Positions 28,434 to 38,895 of a stretch of DNA of 64,000 nt are shown here, one piece after another. This DNA comes from Rhizobium giardinii bv. giardinii H152 (GTDB lineage Bacteria; Pseudomonadota; Alphaproteobacteria; Rhizobiales; Rhizobiaceae). Below the pieces are notes generated by a model. It was not told the origin of the DNA and searched no databases. It saw nothing but the letters and a program-made list of their open reading frames with translations. How positions within the stretch are numbered: the stretch's first letter is position 1; every line of letters begins with the position of its first letter. The stretch is taken from contig NZ_KB902579.1 in NCBI RefSeq assembly GCF_000379605.1, positions 385,748 through 449,747 of the forward strand, read 5' to 3'. A program made the position numbers and the translations under genes.

Positions 28434-29267
28434 ATGGCAGGAACCAACAGCGAGCGCGAACTACTGACGGAAGGCCCGGCGATCATTCTGGTGCATCCGC
28501 AGCTTGGCGAGAATATCGGCATGGTGGCACGCGCCATGGCCAATTTCGGCCTTGCCGAGCTGCGCCTCGTCAATCCGCGCGACGGATGGCCGAGCGAAAA
28601 GGCGAAATCGGCGGCCAGCCGCGCGGATCACGTCATCGAAAACGCCAAGCTCTATGCTTCGACGGAAGAGGCCATCGCCGATCTCAATTTCGTCTATGCG
28701 ACAACGGCGCGTGATCGCTATGGCTACAAGCCGGTGCGGTCTCCGCTTGTCGCCGCCGAAACGCTCCGCCAAAAATTCTCGGCCGGGCAGGCGACAGGCA
28801 TTCTTTTCGGTCGCGAGCGCACCGGTCTCACCAACGAGGAAATCGCGCTCGCCGACGAGATCGTCACTTTTCCCGTCAATCCGGCCTTCGCTTCGCTCAA
28901 CCTGGCGCAGGCGGTCCTCCTGATGTCGTACGAGTGGCTGAAGACGAGCATGGCCTCGCCTGAGGAAACGTCGTTTCAGGCGCTCTCGCAGAGGCCGGCG
29001 ACGAAGGAACATCTGCAGGGCCTGTTCGATCACGTCGAGGAAGCACTCGATGCACGCGGATATTTTCGTCCCGTCGCCAAAAAGCCGAAATTGGTCGAAA
29101 ATCTGCGCGCTGTCCTGACCCGCCCGGCCTTTACCGAATCCGAAATTCGTCTTGTGCGAGGCGTCATCTCGTCGCTTGATCGCTTCACCCGCGAGGCGCC
29201 GCGCGGTGCCGGAGCGCCGGAAAACTCGCGCGCGAAAAAGGTAGAAGATGCCGGTGACGACCTCTGA
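28434..29267 (+). CDS. trmJ: tRNA (cytidine/uridine-2'-O-)-methyltransferase TrmJ
   Basis: TrmJ methylates the ribose of nucleotide 32 in several tRNAs. The 277-residue SPOUT protein has the N-terminal motif [23 protein letters not shown], the central [17 protein letters not shown] and the knot motif [22 protein letters not shown] that binds S-adenosylmethionine. It overlaps murI by 20 nt. Together with ttcA, also in this window, it modifies position 32 of the anticodon loop. Confidence 0.92.
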   Translation: MAGTNSERELLTEGPAIILVHPQLGENIGMVARAMANFGLAELRLVNPRDGWPSEKAKSAASRADHVIENAKLYASTEEAIADLNFVYATTARDRYGYKPVRSPLVAAETLRQKFSAGQATGILFGRERTGLTNEEIALADEIVTFPVNPAFASLNLAQAVLLMSYEWLKTSMASPEETSFQALSQRPATKEHLQGLFDHVEEALDARGYFRPVAKKPKLVENLRAVLTRPAFTESEIRLVRGVISSLDRFTREAPRGAGAPENSRAKKVEDAGDDL

Positions 29268-30051
29268 GCTGAAGCCCATCCTCGTCTTCGACAGCGGGAT
29301 CGGCGGGCTCACCGTGCTGCGCGAGGCGCGCGTGCTGATGCCGGAGCGGCATTTCATCTATGTCGCCGACGACGCGGCTTTTCCTTATGGTGGCTGGGAA
29401 GAGCCGGCCCTGAAGGAGCATATCATCAAACTCTTCGCGCAGTTGCTTGCCGCGCACGATCCGGAAATCTGCATCATCGCCTGCAATACCGCATTCACCC
29501 TCGTCGGGGCGGATCTGCGCGCCGCCTTTCCGGACATGCGTTTCGTCGGCACCGTCCCGGCGATCAAACCGGCGGCGGAGCGCACCCGCTCGGGACTGGT
29601 TTCCGTGCTGGCAACGCCCGGGACGGTCAAGCGCGCCTATACGCGCGATCTCATCCAGTCGTTTGCCTCGCAATGCGATGTGCGGCTCGTTGGCTCGGAA
29701 AATCTGGCGCGGATGGCGGAAGCCTATATCCGCGGCGAGGTGATCAGTGATGCGGCGGTACTCGCCGAGATCGAACAATGTTTCGTCGAAGAGGAGGGCC
29801 GCAAGACCGATATCGTCGTGCTCGCCTGCACCCACTATCCCTTCATGGCCAATGTCTTCCGCCGCCTCGCGCCCTGGCCGGTGGACTGGCTCGATCCGGC
29901 AGAGGCGATCGCGCGCCAGGCGCGCCGGCTGGTGCCGCTGCCCGATGGTTTTGAACCGCTGAACGGGATCGATCCGGCCGTCTTCACGTCGGGCAATCCG
30001 GATTTCTCGACGCGACGGCTGATGCAGGGCTTCGGACTTACCGTACGGTAA
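29248..30051 (+). CDS. murI: Glutamate racemase
   Basis: MurI makes D-glutamate for peptidoglycan. The 267-residue protein has [10 protein letters not shown] at residues 15-24 and the two catalytic cysteines Cys79 (ACNTAF) and Cys194 (ACTHYPF). The start lies inside the end of trmJ, so translation is probably coupled. Length is normal. Confidence 0.95.
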   Translation: MPVTTSELKPILVFDSGIGGLTVLREARVLMPERHFIYVADDAAFPYGGWEEPALKEHIIKLFAQLLAAHDPEICIIACNTAFTLVGADLRAAFPDMRFVGTVPAIKPAAERTRSGLVSVLATPGTVKRAYTRDLIQSFASQCDVRLVGSENLARMAEAYIRGEVISDAAVLAEIEQCFVEEEGRKTDIVVLACTHYPFMANVFRRLAPWPVDWLDPAEAIARQARRLVPLPDGFEPLNGIDPAVFTSGNPDFSTRRLMQGFGLTVR

Positions 30052-30176
30052 ACGAAATCTTTCTTAGCTGTGGGTTTCGGTTGCATCGGGGCGAAAACCT
30101 CCGAGAACGGTGCTAAGGCTTCCTGCTTGCGGGTTCGTGGCGGCGCATCCGGCATGGCATTTGGAACGAGGTGGAT

Positions 30177-31691
30177 ATGAAAGTCGGCATCGACATGGGG
30201 ACGGCGTCCGATGGCGCATCCGTTCCGCTCGATATCGAGGAGCTTCTGGCGACGCGCCTTCTGGTGCAGGGCAACTCAGGCTCAGGCAAATCGCATCTCC
30301 TGCGCCGCCTTCTCGAACAGTCGGCCCCCTGGGTGCAGCAGTGCATCATCGATCCCGAAGGCGATTTCGTCACGCTCGCCGACAAGTTCGGCCATGTCGT
30401 GATCGAGGGCGAGCGGACGGAAGCCGAACTGATCGGCATCGCCACCCGTATCCGCCAGCATCGTGTTTCCTGTGTGCTCTCGCTCGAAGGGCTCGATATC
30501 GAGCAGCAGATGCGCAATGCCGGGATTTTCCTCAATGCGATGTTCGATGCCGACCGAGACTATTGGTATCCGGTTCTCGTCGTCGTCGACGAGGCGCAGA
30601 TGTTTGCGCCGTCCGTTGCCGGCGACGTCTCGGAGGAAGCGCGCAAGATCTCGCTCGGTGCCATGACCAACCTGATGTGCCGCGGCCGCAAGCGCGGGCT
30701 TGCCGGCGTTATCGCGACCCAGCGACTGGCAAAGCTCGCCAAGAACGTCGCAGCGGAAGCCTCCAATTTCCTGATGGGCCGCACGTTTCTCGATATCGAC
30801 ATGGCTCGCGCCGCCGACCTGCTCGGCATGGACCGACGCACGGCCGAAATGTTCCGCGACCTGAAGCGTGGCTCCTTCGTGGCGCTCGGCCCGGCCCTGT
30901 CACGCCGCCCGCTGCCGGTGACGATCGGCAATGTCGAGACCTCGGCCCGCTCCACCAGCCCGAAACTGACGCCGTTGCCCGAGGCGGTCGCGGATGTGGA
31001 AGATCTGATCTTCACGCCGGACCCGGAAGAACTGAGCCGTCCGATCGTCCGCCGTCCGAGCGCCCAGCCGCGTCCGGCAACCGATATCCTGGCGGAGTTG
31101 TCGCGGCCGCGTCCGGAGCCAACGGCTTTGATTGAACCGAGGGCGCCGGTGCCGGAAATGCCCGCAGGAGAGCGTGAGGCACTGCTTGACGGCCTGCTCG
31201 CCGAAATCCTCGAAAACCCGGAAGCCGCCTTTCGCGCTGATGCCGAACTGTTCCAGGATTTTCTCGTCCGCTGCCGTATTCGACGCGTGCCCGGTGCGCC
31301 GCTGTCACTCAGCGCGTTCCGCCGAAAGATGGCGGTTGCGCGCTCGGGCGTCGATGCGGAAACGGCCGCGACCGAAATCTGGGCTTCCGCGCTGGAACTT
31401 TCGCGACGGGTGACGGAAGATCTGCAGGGCGTCTTCCTGCTTGTTGCGCAATCGGCCGTCCGTGGCCTTCCGTGTCCCTCGGACGCGATGATCGCGCGAG
31501 CCTACGGCACCCATTCCGCGCGACGTGCCCGCCGCCTGCTCGGCTATTTCGAAGAGCAGGGGTTGATTGTCGTTCACAGCGATCTCTCCGGCAAGCGGAT
31601 CGTGGCTTTTCCGGACCTGCAGGCGGAAACGGCACCCGGCGCTGCCGACGCAGCCTATGATGACGCGAGAAGCCGCAGCGCTGCGGAATAG
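30177..31691 (+). CDS. HerA-like ATP-binding protein (DUF87)
   Basis: The 504-residue protein starts best at ATG 30177, with GAGGTGG upstream acting as ribosome-binding site; a GTG at 30171 is the alternative. Residues 1-240 form a HerA/FtsK-type ATPase with Walker A GNSGSGKSH near residue 35, Walker B LVVVDEAQMF, and IATQRLAKLAKN. A proline-rich linker (about 260-310) leads to a C-terminal region ending in a winged-helix-like segment (SDAMIARAYGTHSARRARRLLGYFEEQGLIVV). HerA proteins move DNA, often with NurA; no nuclease gene is adjacent, so its role is open. Confidence 0.8.
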   Translation: MKVGIDMGTASDGASVPLDIEELLATRLLVQGNSGSGKSHLLRRLLEQSAPWVQQCIIDPEGDFVTLADKFGHVVIEGERTEAELIGIATRIRQHRVSCVLSLEGLDIEQQMRNAGIFLNAMFDADRDYWYPVLVVVDEAQMFAPSVAGDVSEEARKISLGAMTNLMCRGRKRGLAGVIATQRLAKLAKNVAAEASNFLMGRTFLDIDMARAADLLGMDRRTAEMFRDLKRGSFVALGPALSRRPLPVTIGNVETSARSTSPKLTPLPEAVADVEDLIFTPDPEELSRPIVRRPSAQPRPATDILAELSRPRPEPTALIEPRAPVPEMPAGEREALLDGLLAEILENPEAAFRADAELFQDFLVRCRIRRVPGAPLSLSAFRRKMAVARSGVDAETAATEIWASALELSRRVTEDLQGVFLLVAQSAVRGLPCPSDAMIARAYGTHSARRARRLLGYFEEQGLIVVHSDLSGKRIVAFPDLQAETAPGAADAAYDDARSRSAAE

Positions 31692-31758
31692 GGCGGATTT
31701 GCGGGATTATTTCTGCCGGTCGTTGACAAACTTGTGAAACTTACCTAAAGACCCGCTC

Positions 31759-31789
31759 AACGCCGGGCCGAAATGCCCGGTGTTTTATT
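31759..31789 (+). terminator. Terminator after the HerA-like gene
   Basis: An 8- to 10-bp stem (arms from 31759-31768 and 31775-31784, one G-T pair) with a CGAAAT loop is followed by TTTTATTT. It closes the upstream transcript before rpsD. Confidence 0.8.
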
Positions 31790-31924
31790 TGACATGTCCC
31801 GTGGCTTCTCCATTAGCGTAATGAGAGAAACCTGTCAGAGCTTCTAAAACGAGGTTCAGAGGAGGGCGTGTTTCCTTGATCCGGTTTGGCAACAGACCGG
31901 TGTAACCGTTTGAAAGGAAATGCG

Positions 31925-32542
31925 ATGAGCAAGCGCGAATCGTCCAAGTACAAAATTGACCGCCGTATGGGCGAAAACATCTGGGGTCGCCCGAAGTCCC
32001 CGGTCAACCGCCGCGAATACGGCCCGGGCCAGCACGGCCAGCGCCGCAAGTCCAAGCTCTCCGACTTCGGCGTGCAACTGCGCGCCAAGCAGAAGCTCAA
32101 GGGCTACTACGGCGACATCCGCGAGAAGCAGTTCCGCGCGATCTACGACGAAGCCAACCGCCGCAAGGGCGATACCTCGGAGAACCTGATCGGCCTGCTC
32201 GAATCGCGTCTCGACGCGATCGTCTACCGCGCCAAGTTCGTTCCGACGGTCTTTGCTGCCCGCCAGTTCGTCAACCACGGCCACGTCAAGGTCAACGGCG
32301 TTCGCGTCAACATCGGTTCCTACCGCTGCAAGGCCGGCGACGTCATCGAAGTTCGCGAGAAGTCCAAGCAGCTCGTTTCGGTTCTCGAAGCCGTCCAGCT
32401 CGCCGAGCGTGACGTTCCGGACTATATCGAAGTCGACCACAACAAGATGGTTGCGACCTACGCTCGCGTTCCGGGCCTGACCGACGTTCCGTACCCGGTC
32501 GTCATGGAACCGAACCTCGTCGTCGAATTCTATTCGCGATAA
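31925..32542 (+). CDS. rpsD: 30S ribosomal protein S4
   Basis: S4 nucleates 30S assembly by binding 16S rRNA. The 205-residue protein begins [20 protein letters not shown] and has the GPGQHGQRR motif and an S4 RNA-binding domain ([34 protein letters not shown], about 93-150). It is stand-alone rather than in the alpha operon, as is usual in rhizobia. Codon use is strongly biased, as expected of a highly expressed gene. Confidence 0.98.
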   Translation: MSKRESSKYKIDRRMGENIWGRPKSPVNRREYGPGQHGQRRKSKLSDFGVQLRAKQKLKGYYGDIREKQFRAIYDEANRRKGDTSENLIGLLESRLDAIVYRAKFVPTVFAARQFVNHGHVKVNGVRVNIGSYRCKAGDVIEVREKSKQLVSVLEAVQLAERDVPDYIEVDHNKMVATYARVPGLTDVPYPVVMEPNLVVEFYSR

Positions 32543-32573
32543 TTTCTTCTGGCCTCGGCCTTGTGAAATACGG

Positions 32574-32604
32574 AAAAGCCACTCAGAGATGGGTGGCTTT
32601 TTTG
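32574..32604 (+). terminator. rpsD terminator
   Basis: AAAAGCCAC (32574-32582) pairs with GTGGCTTTT (32593-32601), giving a T-run within and after the 3' arm. It lies 32 nt after the rpsD stop. Confidence 0.9.
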
Positions 32605-32633
32605 TTGCGTTGCACTGATGCGGAGAATGACTG

Positions 32634-33578
32634 ATGCCCGGCACCGAACCGTTGGACCTGCAGTCGATTGTCGATGATATCTACCGCGAGCTGACACCGC
32701 GGCTGGGCGAAGGCAAGGTTGCCGACTACATCCCGCAGCTCGCTCGCGTCGATCCAAAACGATTCGGCATGGCGGTCGTTACCGTCGATGGGAGCGTTTA
32801 CCGCGCCGGTGACGCCGAGATTCCCTTCTCGATTCAGAGTATCTCCAAGGTCTTCACCTTGACGCTGGCGCTCGGCAAGCACGGCGAAAATATCTGGAAG
32901 AGGGTCGGGCGCGAGCCCTCCGGTTCCGCGTTCAATTCCATCGTGCAGCTCGAGCACGAGCATGGAATTCCGCGCAATCCCTTCATAAACGCGGGTGCGA
33001 TCGCCATTACGGACCTCGTTCTGGCGGGCCATACGCCGCGCGAGGCGATCGGCGAGATCGTCCGGTTTGTCCGCTACCTCGCCGATGAGGAAGACATCGT
33101 CATCGACGCCGAGGTGGCGCGCTCGGAGGCAGCGACCGGCTATCGCAATTTCGCCCTTGCCAATTTCATGCGTTCCTTCGGCAAGCTCGACCACCCGGTC
33201 GAGCACGTTCTCGGCGTCTATTTCCATCAGTGCGCGCTGGCGATGAGTTGCGTCCAGCTGGCAAAGGCAGGGTTGTTCCTTGCCGCCTCCGGCAGCAATC
33301 CGCTGACCCAGCATTCCGTCGTCTCGCGCCAGAGGGCGCGGCGCATCAATGCGCTGATGCTGACCTGCGGCCATTATGATGGCTCGGGCGATTTCGCCTA
33401 TCGCGTCGGTCTGCCCGGCAAGAGCGGCGTCGGCGGCGGCATCCTGGTCGCGGCGCCGGGCAAGGCTTCCGTCGCGGTCTGGTCGCCCGGGCTCAATCAC
33501 AACGGCAATTCGCTGCTCGGCTCGCTGGCTCTGGAAATGCTGGCAAGCCGCACAGGCTGGTCCGTATTCGGCGGCTGA
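32634..33578 (+). CDS. glsA: Glutaminase
   Basis: This serine-dependent glutaminase converts glutamine to glutamate and ammonia. The 314 residues match bacterial GlsA: the catalytic Ser-x-x-Lys is in [17 protein letters not shown] near residue 64. [26 protein letters not shown] and the C-terminal [27 protein letters not shown] also appear. It follows the rpsD terminator and should have its own promoter. Confidence 0.96.
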   Translation: MPGTEPLDLQSIVDDIYRELTPRLGEGKVADYIPQLARVDPKRFGMAVVTVDGSVYRAGDAEIPFSIQSISKVFTLTLALGKHGENIWKRVGREPSGSAFNSIVQLEHEHGIPRNPFINAGAIAITDLVLAGHTPREAIGEIVRFVRYLADEEDIVIDAEVARSEAATGYRNFALANFMRSFGKLDHPVEHVLGVYFHQCALAMSCVQLAKAGLFLAASGSNPLTQHSVVSRQRARRINALMLTCGHYDGSGDFAYRVGLPGKSGVGGGILVAAPGKASVAVWSPGLNHNGNSLLGSLALEMLASRTGWSVFGG

Positions 33579-33710
33579 GATCGCCGTTGCGGAAGTTTCA
33601 CAGGGTCGCCCGCGCATTTTCCTTGATCTTGTGGGCGGAGACGGGCAAGTGCAGGGCATAGCGCACGCGCGGCTCTGATCTGCGCGTGTTTTCCAATCCG
33701 GGACTCTGTC

Positions 33711-34601
33711 ATGGATATTTCCACCCAATCTCTGGGCGCCGATCTCGAAGAGCGTTCAGTTGGCGCCGATCAGGCCCTTGACGACGCGCTGCATCCGATC
33801 TTTGCCAAGATGCCCTCGTCGGTATCGTTCAACAAGCTGCGCAAGCGGCTTTTGCGCCAAGTGCGGCAAGCGATCGAGGATTTCGGCATGCTGAAGGGCC
33901 AGAAGCGCTGGCTGATCGGCGTCTCCGGCGGCAAGGACAGCTACAGTCTGCTGGCGCTTCTGATGGACCTGCAATGGCGCGGTCTGCTGCCGGTCGAACT
34001 CGTGGCTTGCAACCTCGATCAGGGCCAGCCGAATTTCCCCAAGCATGTGCTGCCGGACTACCTGACCTCGATCGGCGTCCGGCACCGGATTGAATATCGC
34101 GACACCTATTCGATCGTGAAGGAAAAGGTACCGGCGGGCGGCACCTATTGCGCGCTCTGTTCGCGCCTGCGCCGCGGCAATCTCTACCGGATCGCCCGCG
34201 AGGAAGGCTGCGACGCGCTGGTGCTCGGCCATCACCGCGAGGATATCCTCGAGACTTTCTTCATGAATTTCTTCCATGGCGGCAGGCTCGCCTCGATGCC
34301 GGCCAAGCTGTTGAACGACGATGGCGATCTGATGGTGCTCAGGCCGCTTGCCTATGCGGCCGAGGACGATCTCGCCAAATTCGCCGCGGCGATGGAATTT
34401 CCGATCATCCCTTGCGATCTCTGCGGCTCGCAGGACGGGCTGGAGCGCAATGCCATGAAGGCGATGCTGGCCGATATCGAACGCCGTATGCCGGGGCGCA
34501 AGGACACGATGCTCCGGGCGCTCGGACACGTTAATCCGTCGCACTTGCTCGATCCGAAACTGTTCGATTTCCAATCCCTGTTCGCGGAGCCCAAAGCATG
34601 A
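33711..34601 (+). CDS. ttcA: tRNA 2-thiocytidine biosynthesis protein TtcA
   Basis: TtcA thiolates cytidine 32 of some tRNAs using ATP and an iron-sulfur cluster. The 296-residue protein has the PP-loop SGGKDS at residues 72-77, CxxC at Cys147/Cys150 (TYCALCSRL) and a third cysteine site in IPCDLCGSQ. All these are needed for cluster binding. Its stop overlaps the next start by 4 nt. Confidence 0.95.
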   Translation: MDISTQSLGADLEERSVGADQALDDALHPIFAKMPSSVSFNKLRKRLLRQVRQAIEDFGMLKGQKRWLIGVSGGKDSYSLLALLMDLQWRGLLPVELVACNLDQGQPNFPKHVLPDYLTSIGVRHRIEYRDTYSIVKEKVPAGGTYCALCSRLRRGNLYRIAREEGCDALVLGHHREDILETFFMNFFHGGRLASMPAKLLNDDGDLMVLRPLAYAAEDDLAKFAAAMEFPIIPCDLCGSQDGLERNAMKAMLADIERRMPGRKDTMLRALGHVNPSHLLDPKLFDFQSLFAEPKA

Positions 34602-35422
34602 CATCTGCCATCGATATCGCAGCCATCGCCAACATCCTGCAGGAGGCTGCGGTCAAGGAGATTCTGCCGAAGTTCCGCAATCTCGGCATCGGCGACGTGC
34701 GGATGAAATCGGAAGCCATCGACCTTGTGACCGAAGCCGACGAAGCGGCGGAACGCCTGATCAAGGCGCGCATGGCCGAGGTTGCCCCGGATGCGCTGTT
34801 CATCGGCGAAGAGTCGGTTGCCGCCGATCCGGCGCTCCTGGACCGGCTTGCCGGCGCCGATCTCGCTGTGATCGTCGATCCGATCGACGGCACTTTCAAC
34901 TATGCCGCCGGCATGCCGCTTTTCGGCGTCATGGCCTCCGTGGTCGCCAGGGGCGAAACCGTCGCCGGCCTCATCTACGACCCGATGGGCAACGACTGGG
35001 TGATCGCCGAAAAAGGTGCAGGCGCCTGGCTTTGCAAGGCGGATGGTTCGCAGGAGCGGTTGAACGTCACGCCGTCTTTGCCGCTCGAAAGCCTCGTCGG
35101 CTGCGCGTCGACCGGATTTTATTCGGCGGAAAACCGCCGCATCGTCATGGGTAACATGGCCAAGGTGCGGATCGCCACAAGCTATCGCTGTGCGGCGCAT
35201 GAATACCGCGCCTTCGCCGCCGGGCATTTCCATTTCCTGATGTATCAGAAACTGATGCCCTGGGATCACCTTGCCGGCACGCTGATCGCAGAAGAGGCGG
35301 GCGCTTATGCCGCGCGCTTCGATGGTTCGCCCTATCGTCCGGAACATGTGAATGGCGGCCTTCTGGTCGCGTCCGACAGGGATTGCTGGCAGGAGTTGCG
35401 CCGCGAGGTCTTTACCGTCTGA
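34598..35422 (+). CDS. Inositol monophosphatase family protein
   Basis: The 274-residue protein contains the Mg-binding motifs of the IMPase/FBPase superfamily: GEESVA near residue 69, [13 protein letters not shown] near residue 94, and [15 protein letters not shown] near the C-terminus. Substrates in this family include inositol phosphate, histidinol phosphate and 3'-phosphoadenosine phosphates, and sequence alone does not decide. It is translationally coupled to ttcA. It is followed by a terminator hairpin. Confidence 0.88.
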   Translation: MTSAIDIAAIANILQEAAVKEILPKFRNLGIGDVRMKSEAIDLVTEADEAAERLIKARMAEVAPDALFIGEESVAADPALLDRLAGADLAVIVDPIDGTFNYAAGMPLFGVMASVVARGETVAGLIYDPMGNDWVIAEKGAGAWLCKADGSQERLNVTPSLPLESLVGCASTGFYSAENRRIVMGNMAKVRIATSYRCAAHEYRAFAAGHFHFLMYQKLMPWDHLAGTLIAEEAGAYAARFDGSPYRPEHVNGGLLVASDRDCWQELRREVFTV

Positions 35423-35446
35423 GGCGGCAAGGCCATGCAGACGAAA

Positions 35447-35480
35447 GGGCCCGCTCGGCATCGGTCCAGCGGGCCTGTTC
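35447..35480. terminator. Terminator between the phosphatase and the first transporter
   Basis: An 8- to 9-bp GC-rich stem (35447-35455 with 35468-35476) lies between converging genes. The plus tail is TGTTC and the minus tail CCTTTCG. Confidence 0.6.
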
Positions 35481-35492
35481 GTAACTGTGAGA

Positions 35493-36779
35493 TCACATAT
35501 GACCGCCGCCCGCCTCCAGCGCGGCGTGATCGTCGCCCGGATGCGTGAAGAGTTTGCCTCTTTCCGCCCAAAGTGTCGCGAGGATCGTTACCGCTCCGAA
35601 AGCGGTGAAACCGGCAAACAGCGGCTGCACCGTGCCGTTGAACATCTGGCCGACCGCGCCGCCTAACAGAGCCCCGCCGGTCGTCGAGACGAATCCGGTG
35701 ATCGCGGTCGCCGTCCCTGCCAGATGTCCCATGGGCTCGAGCGCGATCGCCGTGAAGTTGGTGGCGATCACGGCAAACATCATCAGCAGGACGGAAAACA
35801 GCAGGTAGGCGAGCAGGAAGTCCGGCTTGCCGCCGAGCGAAATCAGCAGCCCCAGGCCAGACAGCAGCGTGAACAGGATCGTTGCTGCATGCGAGATGCG
35901 CCGCATGCCGAAGCTGCGGACGAAATAGCCATTGGCGAAGTTGGCAACTGCAATGCCTCCGGCGGTTCCGGCAAAGGCGATCGGCAGCCAGTCGCCGAGG
36001 CCGTAAACCTCGCCGAAGATCTGCTGGACGGTGACGATATAGGCGCAGATGACGGCGGTGAAAAGCGTCATGCCGATCATGTAGCCGCAGGTGACGCGAT
36101 TGGTGAGCACCGTGCGGAATCCGGACGCGATGGACGCGATCGAGAGAGGCAGCCGTTCGTCCGATGGCAGCGATTCCTTCAGCCGCAGGCCCGCCCAGAC
36201 GAAGAGGATGGCGCCGACGCAGCCGAGCAGGATGAAGATCCAGTGCCAGTTCGCGTAGTAGATCACCGCCTGTCCCAGCGAAGGGGCAACGATCGGCACG
36301 ATCATGAAGACGATCATCACATAGGACATGACGCGCGCCATTTCACGGCCGCCGAAACAGTCGCGCACCACCGCCATGGTGGTGATGCGAACCGCAGCCG
36401 CGCCGATGCCCTGCACGAATCGCAGGAGGAGGAGCATTTCAAAACTCTCGGTCGCGGCAGCTCCCAGCATCGTCACGGTGAAGAAGGCGAGACCACCGAG
36501 CAGGATCGCGCGCCGTCCGAACGTATCAGACAGGCTGCCGAAGATGATCTGCGAGCAGCCGAAACCGAGGAAGAAGATGCCGATGACCAGTTGGGTGTCG
36601 TTGGTGTTGGCGACGTTGAGCGACTGGCCGATGGCGGGCAGGGCCGGCAGCATGATGTCGATGGCGATCGCCACGCTCGCGGTCATCAGTGCGATGGTGA
36701 TGACGAACTCGAAGAAGCCGAGGCCTATTCGGGAGGAGCCGATATTTTCGATGTGTTCAGCGGTGGTTGTGGCGGACAT
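35493..36779 (-). CDS. MFS drug efflux transporter, Bcr/CflA type
   Basis: This 428-residue inner-membrane protein has twelve hydrophobic helices. Loop 2-3 carries FGSLSDTFGRRAILLGG, the MFS motif A, and MLPALPAIGQSL in helix 1 is typical of the DHA1 Bcr/CflA branch. Such proteins export drugs or metabolites by proton antiport. The C-terminus ends in a His-rich tail (HPGDDHAALEAGGGHM). It lies 36 nt downstream of a paralogue. Confidence 0.88.
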   Translation of the reverse strand: MSATTTAEHIENIGSSRIGLGFFEFVITIALMTASVAIAIDIMLPALPAIGQSLNVANTNDTQLVIGIFFLGFGCSQIIFGSLSDTFGRRAILLGGLAFFTVTMLGAAATESFEMLLLLRFVQGIGAAAVRITTMAVVRDCFGGREMARVMSYVMIVFMIVPIVAPSLGQAVIYYANWHWIFILLGCVGAILFVWAGLRLKESLPSDERLPLSIASIASGFRTVLTNRVTCGYMIGMTLFTAVICAYIVTVQQIFGEVYGLGDWLPIAFAGTAGGIAVANFANGYFVRSFGMRRISHAATILFTLLSGLGLLISLGGKPDFLLAYLLFSVLLMMFAVIATNFTAIALEPMGHLAGTATAITGFVSTTGGALLGGAVGQMFNGTVQPLFAGFTAFGAVTILATLWAERGKLFTHPGDDHAALEAGGGHM

Positions 36780-36815
36780 GAGGGGACCTATGGATGTCTT
36801 GGGAGGATGCAGTCG

Positions 36816-38051
36816 TTAAAGGGACGGATTATGCGGGCTGAAAAGCCTGCCTTTTTCGGCAATGAACACGAAGACCAGGCCGATGACGGAGACGGACAGG
36901 AACCCCACGGCAAGCGGCGTGACGGTGCCATCGAAGGCTTGGCCGATCAGGGCGCCAATGGTCGCACCGCCGATCGTCTGGGTGAAGCCGAGCACCGAGG
37001 ATGCGGTTCCGGCAACATGGCCGAGCGGTTCCATCGCCATGGCGTTGAAATTCGGACCGATCAGGCCGAACTGGAACATGGCCGCGCCATAGAGCACGAC
37101 GAAGAGCCAGAGCGGCAATACGCCGAACAACGAGGCCATGGCCCAGACGAAACTGGCGAGCGCAAAACCGATCAGCGCGCCGTGCGACAGACGGCGCATG
37201 CCGTAGCGCTTGACGAGCCGCGAGTTGGCGAAGGACGCGACGGCCATCATGCTGGCGAAACCTGCAAAGACCAGCGGGAACCAGTTGCCAAGCTGGTAGA
37301 TGCCGACCAGAATCTGCTGCGCGGAATTGATGAAGCCGAACAGCGAGCCGAAGATGAAGGATGCGGCCAGCGAATAGCAGAGCGAGACGCGACTGCTCAG
37401 CACGATGCCGAACGCGTCGAGGATGGACGCGACCGTGAACGGGCGGCGATGTTCGATCGAGAGCGTTTCGGGCAGCCGCAGCGTCACCAGCGTCGCCACC
37501 AGAGCCGCAAACAGGCAGATGACCACGAAGATCATGTGCCATTCGGCAAAGATCATGATCAACTGGCCGACGCTCGGTGCAATGACCGGTACGATCATGA
37601 AGACCATCATGACCAGCGACATGACTTCCGCCATCATCCGCCCGCCATAGACGTCGCGCACGATCGAAATGGTGATGACCCGCGTCGCGGCGGCGCCGAT
37701 GCCCTGCATGAAGCGCAGCACCAGAAGTCCGGCGAAGCTCGGGACAAAGACGATGGCGAGCGCGCAAAGGGCATAGACGCCGAGGCCGCCGAGAAGCGGC
37801 AGCTTGCGGCCGAACCGGTCGGAAAGCGGACCGAAGAACAGTTGCGCGCAACCCATGCCGAGCAGATAGGCGGTTATGACATACTGGCGCGTATTTTCAT
37901 CGGCAACGCCGAGGCTGGCGCCGATCTCCTGCAGGCCCGGCAACATGATATCGATCGAAATCGCGTTGATCGCCATCAGCATGGCCATCAGCGCAACGAA
38001 TTGCGGTTTCGACAAGGCCGGAAGGCCCGGTGCTTCGGTGGTGACGGTCAT
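36816..38051 (-). CDS. MFS drug efflux transporter, Bcr/CflA type (paralogue)
   Basis: The start at 38051 (MTVTTEAPGLPALSK) has AGGA upstream. The frame extends to 38153, but that part is basic and not membrane-like. The 411-residue product has MLPGLQEIGASLGV, FFGPLSDRFGRKLPLLGG (motif A) and FMQGIGAAATRVITISIVRDVYGG, parallel to segments of the downstream transporter. Clearly the two arose by tandem duplication. Substrate unknown. Confidence 0.88.
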   Translation of the reverse strand: MTVTTEAPGLPALSKPQFVALMAMLMAINAISIDIMLPGLQEIGASLGVADENTRQYVITAYLLGMGCAQLFFGPLSDRFGRKLPLLGGLGVYALCALAIVFVPSFAGLLVLRFMQGIGAAATRVITISIVRDVYGGRMMAEVMSLVMMVFMIVPVIAPSVGQLIMIFAEWHMIFVVICLFAALVATLVTLRLPETLSIEHRRPFTVASILDAFGIVLSSRVSLCYSLAASFIFGSLFGFINSAQQILVGIYQLGNWFPLVFAGFASMMAVASFANSRLVKRYGMRRLSHGALIGFALASFVWAMASLFGVLPLWLFVVLYGAAMFQFGLIGPNFNAMAMEPLGHVAGTASSVLGFTQTIGGATIGALIGQAFDGTVTPLAVGFLSVSVIGLVFVFIAEKGRLFSPHNPSL

Positions 38052-38420
38052 CGGAATATTCCTGGGCAGAAGTGCCTGGCGCCTGAACCGAAAACGATGT
38101 GTTTCCAAACGGAGAGCAGACGCGGATGCAAATGCTGGAGCCGGTAGTCCCATATCTGGTCGAAAGCGAGGCTCCGAGCGCTTTCAAAACAATAAACCGG
38201 ATGATCCGGGGTGGTTGGGGTTGGCACTGGTTCGCAAACCGGCGACGAATGTCTGCCTGCGTGTGCTTACGCTCTTTTTTGCGACCATCCTGTGACAGCC
38301 GCTTCATATTGGCAGCGACTGTTATAGGTCGCGCAATATTAGGGAGGCTTCACAATTGGTCGGAATCAAAAAAGGCGGTGACCCGCCTTTTTTCAGGTGC
38401 TCTGTAACCGAAGTCAGATT
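38052..38420. other. Intergenic region between transporter and grxD
   Basis: I see no gene in these 369 nt. A hairpin GAAAGCG/CGCTTTC lies near 38162-38185. A minus-strand CTATAA near 38326 may be a -10 for the transporters, but no -35 fits. The grxD terminator is at the right end. Confidence 0.4.
38368..38393. terminator. grxD terminator
   Basis: AAAAAAGGCGG (38368-38378) pairs with CCGCCTTTTTT (38383-38393) around a TGAC tetraloop. It works in both directions and lies directly after grxD. Confidence 0.9.
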
Positions 38421-38756
38421 TCAGGCGGCGCCCTTGACGGCGATACCGGCTTCTTCGAAATGCGACTGGAGTTCGCCGGCCTGGAACATCTCGCGGACGA
38501 TGTCACAGCCGCCGATGAATTCGCCCTTGATGTAGAGCTGCGGAATGGTCGGCCAGTTGGAATAGTCCTTGATCCCCTGGCGAAGATCGGCATCGGCAAG
38601 CACGTTGATGCCCTTATAGTCGACGCCGATATAGTCGAGCATCTGGACCACCTGCCCGGAGAACCCACACTGGGGGAACTGCGGCGTGCCCTTCATGAAG
38701 AGAACGACGTCGTTGCTCTTTACTTCGTTGTCGATGAATTCGTTGATTCCGCTCAT
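38421..38756 (-). CDS. grxD: Monothiol glutaredoxin Grx4
   Basis: Grx4 carries [2Fe-2S] clusters and pairs with BolA-type proteins. The 111-residue protein starts at MSGINEF (ATG 38756) and has the CGFS active site at Cys30, plus [19 protein letters not shown] for glutathione binding. A longer frame to 38819 lacks conservation. It is last in bolA-small basic gene-grxD. Confidence 0.95.
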   Translation of the reverse strand: MSGINEFIDNEVKSNDVVLFMKGTPQFPQCGFSGQVVQMLDYIGVDYKGINVLADADLRQGIKDYSNWPTIPQLYIKGEFIGGCDIVREMFQAGELQSHFEEAGIAVKGAA

Positions 38757-38895
38757 ATGTCGTCGTCCTTCGTGCTCCGGCGTCAAGGGCCGGGGGTGTC
38801 GATCCATTCTAGATAGCATGCAGGCCGGTGATTTTCATCACCCGATCCCAACAAAAATTGATGGCTTGCCCGGTGGAAACATGCGGCCGGCGAAA

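Noticed and set aside
35724-38147. Very long plus-strand open frame (about 800 codons) opposite the two transporters
   Set aside because: Its product is a low-complexity Asp/Glu/Arg/His string typical of the complement of membrane-protein codons; the minus frames are clear transporters.
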